Source: Dermacentor variabilis (Eukaryota > Arthropoda > Arachnida > Ixodida > Ixodidae). From it: a stretch of DNA of 64,000 nt. The notes beneath the pieces were generated by a model. That model was not told the DNA's origin and made no database searches. It saw only the letters and a program-made list of their open reading frames with translations. Every line of letters begins with the position of its first letter. The stretch's first letter is position 1. The translations under genes were made by a program, and so were the position numbers. Of this stretch, positions 11,176 through 22,543 are shown one piece after another. The DNA lies in the NCBI RefSeq assembly GCF_050947875.1, contig NW_027460346.1, positions 3,538,000-3,601,999 on the forward strand, given 5' to 3'.

Positions 11176-11254
11176 AACACTGTCGCCGACAGTCGGCAGA
11201 CCGAAATCAGTGACGGGTCGGCCTAGTGTGAGTGCGCCTTAAGACACCAGCAAA

Positions 11255-12545
11255 AGACAAGTCAACCAGTCGAACCGTGCTGCGCTCTAGCGTGACGTAG
11301 TAATGAACAGGTTCACAGAGGCATTGCATAATCAAGGAGTTCAGCAGGCATGTGTGAATATCTTCGAAAATATCTACAAAGGTCACACAGTTACCTTGAT
11401 TCTCCACAAGCAGAAAGATACCTTTAAGGAAAGGGGTCAGACAAGAAGACACAATCTCTCCAATGCCATTCACCGCATGCTTGGAAGAAGTATTCAAGCT
11501 ATTAAACTGGGAAGGCTTAGGAGTACGAATCAACGGCAAATATCTCGGCAACCTTAGATTTGCAGATAACATTGTCCTGTTCAGCAACACTGGGACGCAA
11601 GGTCGCGGGATCGAATCCTGGTCACGGCGGCCGCATTTCGATGGGGGCGAAATGCGAAAGCACCCGTGTACTTAGATTTAGGTGCACGTTAAAGATCCCC
11701 AGGTGGTCGAAATTTCCGGAGTCCCCCACTACGGCGTGCCTCATAATCAGAAAGTGGTTTTGGCACGTAAAACCCCATAATTTAATTTTTAAAAATTTAA
11801 CACTGGGGACGAGTTACAACAAATGATTGAGGACCTTAACACAGAGAGTATTAAAGTGGGGTTGAAGATTGTATGCAGAAGACAAAGATAATGATCAATA
11901 GCCGGGCAAGGGAACAAGAGTTCAGGATCGCCAGACAGCATCTAGAGTCTGTGAAGGTGTACGGTTTACCTACGTCAATTACTCATAGGGGATCCCGGTC
12001 ATGAGAAGGAAATTTACAGAAGAGTAAAAATGGGTTAGAGCACATTTGGCAGACATTGTCAGATCCTGACTAGAAGCTTACCGTTATCATTGAGAAAGAA
12101 GGTGTACAATCAGTGCATTTTACCAGTGCTGACATATAGGGCAGAGACTTTGAGGTTGACAAAGACGCTCGAGAGTAAGTTAAGGACCGCGCAAAGAGCG
12201 ATGGAACGAAGAATGATAGGCGTAACCACAAGGGAAACCGAAATAGAGCGGTGTGATTCAAAGAGCAAACGGGAATAGCCGATATTCTAATTGACATTAA
12301 GAGAAAAAAGGGAGATGGGCAGGCCATGTAATGCGTAGAACGGATGACCAGTGGACCATTAGAGTTACAGAATGGGTGCGAAGAGAAAGGAAGCGCAGTC
12401 GAGGGCGGCAGAAAACTAGGTGGGGTGAGCATGCGCAAGGTTGGAATCCGCTGGCGCATCACAGGGGTACTTGGAAATCGCAGGGAGAGGCCATGAGAGG
12501 CCTTCGTCCTGCAGTGGACATAAAAAAATGCTGATGATGATATTT
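11255..12545 (+). pseudogene. RTE-clade LINE reverse-transcriptase fragment (dead), interrupted by a SINE
   Basis: Conceptual translation in shifting frames gives reverse-transcriptase landmarks: PFTACLEEVFKLLNWEGLGV, RFADNIVLFSNTG, LEDLNTES-like, YNQCILPVLTYRAET, RTAQRAMERRMIGVTTR, ADILIDIKRK and RRTDDQWTIRVTEWV. These fit the 3' half of RTE-clade (BovB-related) ORF2. The catalytic FADD is FADN, and several frameshifts break the frame, so the copy is inactive. The 3' end runs CCTGCAGTGGACATAAAAAA then TGATGATGAT, typical of RTE tails. The 5' part, including the endonuclease, is missing (5' truncation). A second copy lies inverted at 34712-35450. Confidence 0.8.
11595..11798 (+). mobile_element. 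SINE inserted in the RTE LINE
   Basis: Tick-type SINE body with ggtcgcgggatcgaatcc, gccgcatttcgatggggg, cacgttaaagatcccc and ccactacggcgtgcctcata, and an A/T tail. It is flanked by AACACTGGG at 11586-11594 and 11799-11807, a clean 9-bp target duplication. The tRNA A-box part is missing (5' truncated). Sequence decay is low compared with the other copies, so this insertion is probably fairly recent. Confidence 0.88.
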
Positions 12546-12820
12546 TCAGCCGCTGCAAACACCGATATATTATCTCGACAACAGCGCCGAACACTTCGTG
12601 GCGCTGGCGTGAGTCCAAGCCTAAAGCTTTGTCCAAGCCGGCCCAGGCCCCGCTGCGGAGCTTAAGTGTGCTGACGGCATCACGGCAGTACATGGCGTGT
12701 CAGCAGACCTGCCTATCCCACCGGGCGGTGGGATCGGCAGAAATGTATTCTGCTGCGCTGTTCGCTTCAGGATCGAGTGCCCCCGCGTTGGGCTGCAGGG
12801 CAGCTGACACGCCATTCGGT
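12546..12820. repeat. Inverted-repeat DNA related to 9575-9660
   Basis: 12550-12630 (tatctcgacaacagcgcc, aacacttcgtggcgctggcg) is an inverted, diverged copy of 9575-9655. A further hairpin pairs GGCGTGTCAGC near 12695 with GCTGACACGCC near 12811. The element type is not identified. Confidence 0.5.
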
Positions 12821-15549
12821 CGACACTCGCGCGATCAGAAAACATATAGGAGGCTGTGGCGCGATAATAAAGAATTTCAAGGGTGTATGTGCGATTCGAT
12901 AGGCGAGATAAAATAGGGGTGGTGCTACCGAATGCTGCAACATCATCAGGTTATACATCTTGCCAATCACGTGTTTTGTTTTCCACCATTTCGCCCGCGT
13001 TCCACTTTTCTTTTTTTTTTCCAGCTGATACGGCGGCTTTCTCGAAATGCATGATGTGTGCAAAACAGCGAGGCGAAAAGAAAAAAAAAAGCTGGCAGCG
13101 CTGGCGAACGCGACTCAGATCCACTGGCCTGGATTCCCAGCATCCGATTCAATGGCATTCCGGGTTTTACTTTATTGGGATATACCAGTCAAAATAATGT
13201 AACCATGTGAAATTTCATCTTTTGGCACTTCAGTAACTTATTGATTTAACGAAGTTCTAAAATCATTAAGGGAACGAGATGCCTGGGCATATATATCTGC
13301 CGTGTCATACAGCTGTGCTTCCAGGCGGTATATATGCGTTATCGACGACAACATACACGTCAAAAATTAGCAATTTTTTTTGTGACCATAGAAGTAGATA
13401 TGTCAAAATGCTATTTTTTTTTCTCGGAATTCGCACGCTATAGAGAGAACAGAGTGAAAGGGGAGCGCATCCTTGTGAACTAAATGACGCTTTGCCACAA
13501 GCTTGGAAGAATGCTTTGTCGGTAGAACAGTTCTATGAAATGCTTTCTTTGAGAGCAAGCGAAACGTCAGTAGCAGCAGCTAGATGGGGAGTAAAAAATG
13601 CAGCATGGTCATTTTACATGAAGGAGCTGCCGTTAAGATGTGGCCACAACAGTTAAGTAGATGAGCAGAAATAATTTATAAAGTTAGGAGAGGTATTAGA
13701 AATAAACTATTTGCCCACTTCACATGCCAGTGGCAAAAGCAGGTATACTTTAATGTTTTCAATCAGCTATTTATACCCGTCTATTTATGCCAGCGTAACG
13801 GTCCATGTAGTTCTTTTGATTGTTACTTTTGGCGCATCTTGGCTTCCCATTTTAATACTGACATCTGTTTTCAGATTCAGAACGAGTCGGGAGACACCAT
13901 AACCGGAACGCGAAAGGTGAAGTCCTTGGCCATTCATTGTCTAGCGTCACCATGATCAAATGCAGTGATGCTATGAGAATGTGTTGCAGGGAGCAGAAGA
14001 AAAACATTGCTGATGCAACCGCAAGCATTCCCTCCATTGATCAATTGGTGCACAGTGCCTTCGGTAGCAGACATGGTGACTTTAATCACTCAGCTGAGAG
14101 ACTTTGCAACTGCGACGGGGCTGGGAGTAAGTAGACTTCGGTGTCACTTGTGAAAAAATTAAACATAGAATGAACCTTTTTAGAGTAGATGCCTGATTTA
14201 CGAGGGGCATTCAAAAACTTGGTATTATCAGTGCCATGAACTAGGAACAGGTGTACACATTAGGGGTCAGTGGCATAGCTAAAAATTTATTACAGGGGGG
14301 GGGGGGGGGGGTTCTGCCGACAACTACCGCTCTTTCAACCTCTTCCTCTCTCTTTTTATTAGTACACCACGAAAAGAAACTCCCTGGACAAGAATGCTTT
14401 AACAACGAGGATGCACGTTTTGCAGCCACTTCGCATCAAATTACGCTATCATCCTTGCTACTTTTAAAAATGATATCAAAAAATTTCTTTAGGAATAGAT
14501 GCATTTATATAATGTATGTCAATGACCTAGCTCGTACGACTTGGAAAAACGAACAGTGCTAAAAACGGGGCCATACAAAAACAAGACAGCGCACTATCGT
14601 GTGTCTTCTCGTTTGCAGGCTAAACTTGTTGCAGCCCAGGTAACAGTGGAGATCACCATTGTTTTCCAGCCAGACTTTCTAGTGCATGGTGCGGCCATGG
14701 CTACGTACGGGAGAAGGCGGGCACTATTTTGCAAGTTGCCGATCATTCAGTCGCACTTTCGGCGTTGTGGGCATGCTATATTATTCTAGATTTAAAAATA
14801 AACGAATGAACCTTTGCGCTAAAACTTAGATAGTATCATATCATGCAAGTTTCACTCACTTTGGTGACTTACTGTCTGACATGTTTGGAAGTAACTTGCA
14901 ATCATGCTATTGTAGTCATCACGCGACTCGTATTGTTATTTGATCACACTCGGGAAGTGATGAGGCAGGCAGTCTGAAGCAGGGCTGCTTGCTGTTTAGA
15001 AGCCTTTGTGAAAATTATGGCATCTGTTGTTCGCAGTAAAATAAGAATCAGTATCTCCAAGAGATTTGAAAGCGTCGTGTCCCCTGACACTTGTCTATTC
15101 TGAAAATTGCCGAGACATTTATAAAAAGTTATGATGGACTCTCTGCAGAGCAAGCAGCACGCGTTACCACGTGGTAGGTGAGCCCCAGCTAGGTGATTGG
15201 CCACGGCTGCCTGATGTTGAGTGATGGGGCAGTGATGAGACGCTCTCCCTATGTCCATAATTATCTGCAAACTTCTTTCTTGACGCCTTTTGTGTGCCGC
15301 CCCCCCCCCTCCTCGTATCCATCACTCCACTCCCCTTCTTGACATTATTTTCCGTTAGTCACTGTCACACTCAACATTCACTGGTTTGTTGAACGGTGCG
15401 GCGGCCGCAAACATTCCTATAGTATGTTTTTGCGTAGACTTCGAGGCCATTCTCCTACTTACCCTCCCACTTGTTTGTTGTGGCAGTTTCTTAGCTTCCC
15501 TGGTCCAGTACCCCCATCCTTGATATATTTCGCCGTGCGCAAATCAGAG
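12821..15549. other. Intron 1, mostly unrecognised
   Basis: No gene with a recognisable domain. A run of about 17 G lies at 14297-14313. A 42-bp stretch with plausible splice borders (13875-13916, tttcag|ATT...AAG|gtgaag, open in phase 0) was seen, but nothing supports it as an exon. C-rich tracts occur near 15300. Confidence 0.4.
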
Positions 15550-16030
15550 TTCCTTTAAAGCGAAGCTTGTTCCTTTATTTTTTTCTTCTCGAAAGTTTAC
15601 CGTCGTTGGGGGTGGTTCAGAGCGTGTATATACATGGAAGGAGCATGGCAGAGAGGAAAGACGCAAGAAACTCGTTTGGACCTTTGCACCGCGTTGAATA
15701 TGCACAATGCCCTCTGGAGCTCCTTGGGCGTGGATTGCCACATTAGCCTCGGCAGCTGTAAATATCCCTGAGCCCCTGCAATATCACTGCAGAAATTACA
15801 GGGCTTGCCTTTCTACTATACCCAAGTCCAGAGGGAAGCTAGATAGAATGGTAGATAAGAGGGAGGAGAGGAGGCAGAGAATGGGTAGAACCGACGGAGT
15901 CGCGAAAGGAGTGTAACAGCCTCTCTTTGCTCGCAGTTCCCATACAAAGGGGAAGGGGGGATAGGGAAAAGGTAAGGAAACGCTACTACTAGACACGACA
16001 GCGGTTGTGGGCAAACCGGATAAACTTAAG
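15550..16030 (+). repeat. Dispersed repeat, copy 2
   Basis: Direct-oriented homologue of 9955-10380 (landmarks given there). The copies differ by several indels, so they are old. Immediately after it, 16110-16200 carries a C/G-rich stretch (aggggtgggtttcgaccccg ... ggctacgccaatg) that looks like another tick repeat. Confidence 0.65.
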
Positions 16031-16200
16031 TTCTAGATACGGTGACATGACAACCCCCTCCGCGCCCTTCAGACTTTACTTTCATCCGTGTCGCTCTTTT
16101 GGAGCCCACCTCCTGAAACTGTTCCTTGGGGAAGAGCATTTCGTCAAAAAATTTAGGGGTGGGTTTCGACCCCGACCCCCCTTGGCTACGCCAATGTTTG

Positions 16201-17995
16201 GGGTCAACATGAGTGCGCACCATTCTAGTTTTAGCGGAATAAATGTACTATGTCTTATGTCGTGCTGCATTGCAACGCTAGATACGTCAAACCAAGAACA
16301 GCAGTGTCCATTGAGAAAGTTGAAGAACGAGCAGTGATTGGGGCTTCTGCATATCAAGGGCCAAATTCCAAAAAATATTGGTGCCGCGCTGGACGGTGTG
16401 CAGTGCCTGTCAAAATATACCATAGCCAGCTCAGCATGAATCTCCTTGGCAAAGTCGAAGCCGCCCCACCTCCCTCCCTGCTTTCCTCCATATATGGCAC
16501 GCGAGATCGAGCTGCGATCATAGACGTTTCAAGTAGTGTCCTAGACAGTGGTCGAGTGGGCTGAACGGCGCTATCTCGCTGAGGCACCGCATGTGGAAAA
16601 ATTGTGAAACGGTGCTGCTAGCGAGTGCGCCCAGTTTTTCTTGCAAAAAGTCTGTGCAGTACAATTTTTTAATGGTTTTACTTGTTTTAGTGCACCGATG
16701 ACTCTTGTCGGCCACTATCAATAGGAGTTTTAGCCAGGTGAACTGCAATTTTTAACACTGTTTCCTAAAAGTAACATTATTTTTGCCACAGAAGCTGTCC
16801 ATCTGCAACATGAAGCTACGTAAAATCGTTTTATTGATATTGTGTCATTTTACGCATGCTTCTTGTTGGTGGAATATTGATCAGGGCCCATGATCAAAGA
16901 GAACATACAGGGAAATAAACCAGGTTTATTAACTGCGTGGCGCGATGAGATGCACATGACCAATGCACTTCTAGGTAAATATAAGGGTACATAGACATAG
17001 ATATCCACAAAATATATGCAAGAGAAAAATTATCAAATATTCTAACTGCACTGGTTGAAGAAGTGAGGACTCCAGACACGGAATAAGCGTGTTTCTTTTA
17101 AAAGCTGCACAAGCCCTAGGTGAACCAATAGACTTTCCGAGAAAAGGAACCAAGGCAATTATTGGACGTTAATTTGAACAACAGTGTTAGGGACAAGATA
17201 TTGCCGATGTACTCAGACTGAATCGGGGAGACCGAGAAGTCTTTACCAAACTAATCTCTGTGTCTCCTTCCAAGTGGCAGCAGGCGAAATGAAGCAGAAA
17301 CATATAGTCTAATCGAATGGTATTTGTCATTCAGATCGTATTCGACTTCAGAATTCTCTATTAATTATTGAATAGCCATTTGAGTTCAAATGTAATAACA
17401 GCATTCTTGAAATCTCGAAGGTGAGGGGCCGATGCAAGTGAGGACTCTTATTCCGCATGATTATGCTGCAGCAGAATCCTGGCTGTTGTGAAGGAGCGCA
17501 CCAGTTCCTGAGGGAATTAACGCACAGGTGCTAATCGGTTCTGCTGAACAAGTTCCTAGCTGTCATTCAACATAAACGCCCTGTTTTTGGACAGCCTGTA
17601 AATCTGCAGACTTGATTCAGGCAAGGAAAACATTTTTTTGACAATCTCGCAATGTCTGCAAGACTGCAACCCATTAAAACTGGGTGCCCAATGTGGTACC
17701 ACACTTTTCTTTAATGAACACGGCAGATCTACAAATATCTCTACGTGTATGTGAGGCATGCCATTCCTTTAATTGCTTCATTATTGTCCTCATGATAGTG
17801 CACCGGATAACTGAAAGCAGCCGTTTATAATGCAGAAGCTGCTTAGTTGAGCGGACGTACAGTCGGGAACAGCATTACATTTAGGTATGAAATGTAACGT
17901 TTTTCTCAGAAATCAGACTTGAGAATAATTTCTTTCGTTTACACCCCTAGAAAAAAGCCAAAGGATGCAGCAACCCTTTTTTTTTTCTTGTTTTC
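16201..17995. other. Intron 1, no feature recognised
   Basis: AT-rich DNA. Only short unrecognised open frames on both strands. Confidence 0.45.
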
Positions 17996-18110
17996 CGAAG
18001 ATAGTACAATGCCAGGCCAGCCTGCGGCGGAGTAGGCCATTTCAGGGCCCACATACACAGCTGCGCTGGTCATCCTTCTTCATAGAGTGGAAGGGCACAG
18101 AGTTTTCTTT
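17996..18110 (+). repeat. Single 77-bp repeat unit with shared right flank
   Basis: ccgaagatagtacaatgcca, cctgcggcggagtaggcc, then gggcccacatacacagctgc, tggtcatcc and cttcatagagtggaagggca. The latter part matches the DNA just after the array at 53945-54715, so the unit and its flank form one transposable or dispersed unit. Confidence 0.7.
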
Positions 18111-19613
18111 TGTTCTTGTTAAGCATGGACTTAAGCATGCGCCAAAGATTAGCATATATAATAGCTACCTAAAACTGTTTTCGGCCACCGAGTGCCGGCC
18201 GCAATAAAAGAACACGTGCCAATTAGATCTCCGCGTTCTGTTATGCGAGGAAGACTGAAACAAGAATGGAATGTTGCACGGAAGTTTTTTCTATAATAAA
18301 GCTTCCCGTAAGGCTGAGTACAGGGCGCCGGATGGGGCTGATATGTTTGAAGCGCCAAGCAGGAAGCTAACGTTTCTTCTGTCTGCATTTCGCAAGACCT
18401 ACTGATAAAAAAACTATGCGCAAAAATACATATGAGAGATACATACTGCTCGAAGAACAAGAAAAATATGTTGTCCAAAGGGAACCATACAATAACACAA
18501 TAGAATGAAAGCCGACACTGCAGCCACAATGCATGCACAGTCACCGAGTAGCATTAGAAATAAATGAAGTGAAATAAAGAGAAAGAAAGGCATCTATTCC
18601 AGAGGCATAAATACATGCTGTATCCAATTATAAACACCATTTGAGCGGTCTGATCGTAAACAGCAGCGTGCGAAGCAGTACGAACAACCCTGCCAAGCAG
18701 AATAACCAGCAGCATGACTTAGACGCGGCCCAATCCACTTCAATCGTAGTACTGCCACAGTATTTTTTGTCATCGCGCGCCTCACTACAAAGCATGCGCT
18801 GCCCCAGCCACTCGTTCCACTCAGCCGTATTCTAGTGCACCCTAATTTTAACAAGAGCGGACACTCCCTAGAGCCCAGTGGCCGAATCGACTGTGATGCA
18901 CCAAGTGGATGGGATTAACTTTTAACCACACTCCCAATTTCGGTTTTGAGCGCGCGCTGGGGGGTTTCAATGTCAATGCCAGCTAGTACACGCCATGTTG
19001 GCTCCGCCGTGTGCATGCTGCTTAGCGCGGGAAGCAGCATTCGGAAGGTATGAAAATATACAGAAATGCAGCTGTCCAACAACGGTTGTCCAACTGCCAT
19101 TCCACAAAATAGACGCTAGGTAACCGTTCAATTGAATATTTATTTCACTTGCTAAAATACAAGAACATTGAAACAGTATACAGTCGCCACATGCCACACT
19201 TCGGTGCATTATAAGAAAGCTGATAGATACTGACGTAACCTGAGGCAGTGAGTGCAGTACAGAAACTTGCAGGGAAAACACAATGTTTCACTTCGTAAAC
19301 ATGCAAAACTTGATAGCTTTTGTGCAATGCAAGCAACCTGAAAGATTGACAAAACACCACAAGGCAATCAACAATAACTGAAATAACACCATTAGGCGAT
19401 GAAAACTCACAACCTGGTCGAGATTGGCAGACTTCACAAAACATGCTTTATGCAAGAAAAAAATTTACATGAGTGGACATTTGCGAGTAGACTTGTGCCA
19501 CTGACGGCACAAGGCTGCGTTTGTTTCAGAATATTTGACATTTCATGACTGCTACTACTCCTGCGTTTACAACCTATAACTTGTGAGGTCCATTTAATTG
19601 CATTGCTTTGCAC
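18111..19613. other. Intron 1, no feature recognised
   Basis: No terminal repeats, tandem repeats or recognisable coding domains found. Confidence 0.4.
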
Positions 19614-19617
19614 TTAA

Positions 19618-20602
19618 AGGGACACTAAAGGCAAATACTTGCTGGTAAGCTTCCTAGTTCTTGTCCTCCACTGTGAATGTTTTTCCTGTACGGATACCTG
19701 AACACTCTCCCAGCCCATTTACTTTCTTCCATATTCCTCAGCCGTCCTTCATACTCAATTTTACTGAGAGCTTTCCTCACTTCAAAACTAGTCCAGCCCA
19801 TGTCACCCTGCATAGCTTCATTTGTAGTTTTCCCTTGAGCGCCCAATGCGAGGCGACCCGTCGAGTCCCGATTGTACCCGATTTAAAGCAAACAACCGCA
19901 TTTCCAAAAGTAAGTCCTGGAACCATTACACCTTTCCACATACCTCGAAGGACCTCATACCTATTGCATCCCCATAGCGCTCCGTGCTTCATTATGGCTG
20001 CATTTCTCTTCCCCTTCACTGTTATTTTTTCCGGTGTTGCCATATATCTATTGCCTTCATTTATCCATATACCAAGGTATTTATATTCTGTTACCCGAGG
20101 TATTTCCTGGCCCTGTATCTCCACTGTCTGTTCACTGTTTTCACTGAATACCATAACACCTGATTTTCTAACAGTAAATTTAAAACCTAAATTGTTGTCT
20201 TCCTGTCCACAGACATTAGCCAGACGTTGCAAATCACTTTGTTTGTTAGCTAGCAACACAATGTCGTCTGCATAAAATAAACCTGGGTGCTGCTGCTTAC
20301 TACTGTACCCACCTGTTTGCATGAGAGATTAAACCAGATATTACTTCCTTCTAGCTCCGTCTTGACTCGGTACCACCATTTGTCGGGTGCCATTTTACTC
20401 ACCGACGGCAGGCAGCAAAGGGTGGTGATGGCATGTACAACGTCGCCACTCTACGGGAGATTTGAACTTCGTAAAAGGCATTCGGACCCTTCAGATGCAA
20501 TGTTCTCGTAAACCAAGTCTTGGCATGAAGCAAGCGTCGCGAGGTTTATGGGATGGTGTTTAAACAGTCCACGCCAACTTTGTATTAGCCTTTAGTGTCC
20601 CT
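19618..20602. mobile_element. TTAA-flanked MITE (Kolobok-like) split by a LINE fragment
   Basis: The ends are inverted: left AGGGACACTAAAGGCAAATA, right end reverse complement AGGGACACTAAAGGCTAATA. TTAA lies on both sides (19614-19617 and 20603-20606). TTAA duplication plus this terminus suggests a Kolobok or piggyBac type. Kolobok is favoured because a similar terminus at 22544 encloses a THAP domain. A minus-strand LINE fragment fills most of the interior, and only about 20 bp of the left end and about 250 bp of the right end belong to the MITE. Confidence 0.7.
19638..20345 (-). pseudogene. Non-LTR retrotransposon RT fragment
   Basis: The minus-strand translation contains LFYADDIVLLANKQSDLQR (catalytic YADD present), VTEYKYLGIWINEGNRY, NAAIMKHGALWGCNRYEVLR and GVMVPGLTFGNAV. 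After a frameshift near 19800 it continues with GDMGWTSFEVRKALSKIEYE and GRLRNMEESKWAGRVFRY. This is the C-terminal half of a LINE reverse transcriptase, truncated upstream of the YADD block. The clade is not certain. It lies inside the TTAA-flanked MITE, so it inserted after that element. Confidence 0.8.
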
Positions 20603-20659
20603 TTAAATCTGTACCCATCCCCCCATTCCTTAACTACCCCCCCCCCCCCCCAAACACAC

Positions 20660-21175
20660 GTGCACTCCCACGTATACTTGACGTAGTAGTTCTGCGGAAA
20701 CCCGCAAGGTGGAGAGAAGTAATTGATAAAGGGAAAATCAGACATCCACCCTTTCGTAGCAATTGCTACAAAGGAAACCCATACGGGTTCCTCGAAAGAA
20801 AAGCCTCAGAGTTGAAGAAAAATTCGTCCTGGTCTGGGACACGAACCCGGGACCACCGCCTTTCCGGGGCAGCCGCTCTACCATCTGAGCTAACCAGGCG
20901 GCTAGCAGATTGCAGGGCGAAGTCGAATTTGTCGACAACACACGAAGCAAAGGCAAGTGTTTGACGTAGTAGTTCTGCGGAAACCCGCAAGGTGGAGAGA
21001 GAGAAGTAATTGATAAAGGGAAAATCAGACATTCATCCGTTCGTAGCAATTGCTACAAAGGACCAGGACGAATTTTTCTTCAACTCTGAGGCTTTTCTTT
21101 CGAGGAACCTGTATGGGTTTCCTTTGTAGCAATTGCTACGAACGGTTGGATGTCTGATTTTCCCTTTATCAACCA
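20660..21175. mobile_element. Cluster of inverted tRNA-derived SINE copies
   Basis: A nearly complete minus-strand SINE has a tRNA-like head at 20828-20898 and a body and tail running down to about 20670. A second tail copy (same orientation) spans about 20962-21056. At 21057 it abuts a headless + strand copy reaching about 21172. Shared landmarks: gaccaggacgaatttttc, gaggcttttctttcgagga, gggtttcctttgtagcaatt, gctacgaa and tgtctgattttccctttatc. The + and minus copies could form a long hairpin. Confidence 0.8.
20828..20898 (-). ncRNA. tRNA-like head of the SINE (pseudo-tRNA)
   Basis: On the minus strand the seven-base ends CCTGGTT and GACCAGG pair. A D-arm-like GCTCAGATGGTAGAGC, an anticodon-like stem CTGCC/GGCGG with loop CCGGAAA, and a T-arm with GGTTCGTGTCC follow. 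A box TAGCTCAGATGG and B box GGTTCGTGTCC suit RNA polymerase III. The loop would give GGA (Ser), but C replaces U33 and no long Ser variable arm is present. With the SINE body attached, this is a tRNA-derived promoter and not a functional tRNA gene. Confidence 0.7.
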
Positions 21176-21499
21176 CGTATACTTGTAACATTATGTATCC
21201 GCTTGTCAGCACATAGTCTTCCAGAGACCACCGCAGTGCTTTGCATATACATCCTTACCCAGCCCCTTCATATCGGCTCTGTCACGTGCAAAAAAATTAA
21301 TGAAGGCACTAAACCGTTTAAACCGGACAGAGGCTGAGTAACCTTCCAGAGACTGCTTCGTACTTGTACCTCCTCCTACTTAGGCACTAGGTGAAGGTAA
21401 AAAGAAAACAGTTGTTTTAAATCTGCTGCAGGTGCCTTGGTTGCAATGAATAGCATTTTGAAGGACCTCATTGCCCCCCTTCTTCCCCCAGAGGTGCTG
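21176..21499. other. Spacer, no feature recognised
   Basis: Short AT-rich spacer between the SINE cluster and the P-like relic. Confidence 0.4.
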
Positions 21500-22539
21500 T
21501 GTTGCACCTCAGGAGGGAACCACCACCACACAGCTGTAATGCATAAATAGTAGGACCCTGCCGAATTGCTATTCAATGTGAACAAGGGAGCAGTAACAGA
21601 CTTGAAACAGCAATTATAAGATAAACGGCAATTAGTTTAAACGAAGTCCTGCTTTTTTTTAAAGCTGCACGCCAGAAACAGATGAGTGAAACTGAACTTT
21701 TATCTAAATTACAGCTCGCAAATCAGACACAGCAACACATTTTCACAAACCTCTGCCAACATTCAATGGAAAAAAATTCCATGTACCCAATGCGAGACAC
21801 ACAGACTCAAAAACATCAGACACTCGAAAGATGTGCAGTAGCCTCAATCATGGCAAGGAAGCGGGTCTCGAGTTTATGAACAAAAGCAAATACCCTTTGT
21901 GATGGTACAGTCAGATTTCCAAACCATTTGCATGGTACATGATATGCCTTTAGCATGGCAAAATATTGGTGTGCACCACTCTGTGTGTTTCCGTTACCTT
22001 GCAACAAGCATCAACAAGTACAACCTTTGACAGACTTTGCAAGAAAGACTTGTCAAAAAGCCTACCATGTAATAAGCAGTGAATTCATCAATTATATGGG
22101 ATTGTATATCGGTGGCAAGTTCCGTAATGTCTTCAAGAGATGAAAAGTCCTCAGGCTTAATAGATTCTACTACGTCAAACAGATGCAGTGTTCACAATGA
22201 ATAGCAATTAACACTTTCCGAAGTAGTGCAGAGACATCTTCTACATTACCTTGCTCAAAGAGTTTAAAGGCTTTTTGAACGCAAATCTGCTTCAAACCAG
22301 AAATGAATTTAGTGACATTTGTGTTGGTTCTACATCCTTGCTTCTGCCTAATGTGCCCAAACATGTTCTCCAAGGGATCCTGCAGGAGCAGACGAGTTAG
22401 CAAGTAGAAGAAACTAATTTGTTGAAAGATCTTCCCAAACATGGAGAACTACCTGAATCGTGATCTCACACCCAGTGACTGTTCGTGGCTGATGCCTACC
22501 AGAAAACTTCAACTTAAACAACAGAAGCTGATTTTGAAT
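21500..22539 (-). pseudogene. P-element/THAP9-like transposase relic, copy A (C-terminal part)
   Basis: The minus-strand translation includes LLTRLLLQDPLENMFGHIRQ followed by KQGCRTNTNVTKFI. The RL.QDPLEN.FG.IR block is a hallmark of the C-terminal region of P-element transposases and THAP9. Nucleotide homology to 24060-25060 runs through nearly the whole segment (for example aaatgcataaatag..ggaccctgccgaatt and gccagaaacagatgagtgaa). Stops and frameshifts are frequent, so it is dead. The copy is cut off by the TTAA-flanked element at 22544. Confidence 0.75.
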
Positions 22540-22543
22540 TTAA

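Larger units (their letters stand above)
9893..11241. mobile_element. Non-autonomous TIR element, about 1.35 kb
   Basis: The left end AAGGCTCACTCACACTAGGC matches the inverted right end (reverse complement AAGGCGCACTCACACTAGGC). Homology continues for roughly 60 bp (to about 9955, and from about 11176), including gatttcggtc and a gcgacag block. Inside lie a dispersed repeat (about 9955-10380), a SINE (10523-10752) and a strong hairpin (11058-11175). No transposase is seen. The superfamily is unknown and the target duplication was not resolved. Confidence 0.6.

Noticed and set aside
12070..12693. A 207-codon minus-strand open frame
   Set aside because: Antisense shadow of the RTE LINE, which codes on the + strand.
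13875..14135. Small exons with plausible splice borders
   Set aside because: Successive open pieces do not keep phase and no protein similarity is visible.
20828..20898. A functional tRNA-Ser(GGA) gene
   Set aside because: C at position 33, no long variable arm, an imperfect T stem and an attached SINE body show a SINE head.
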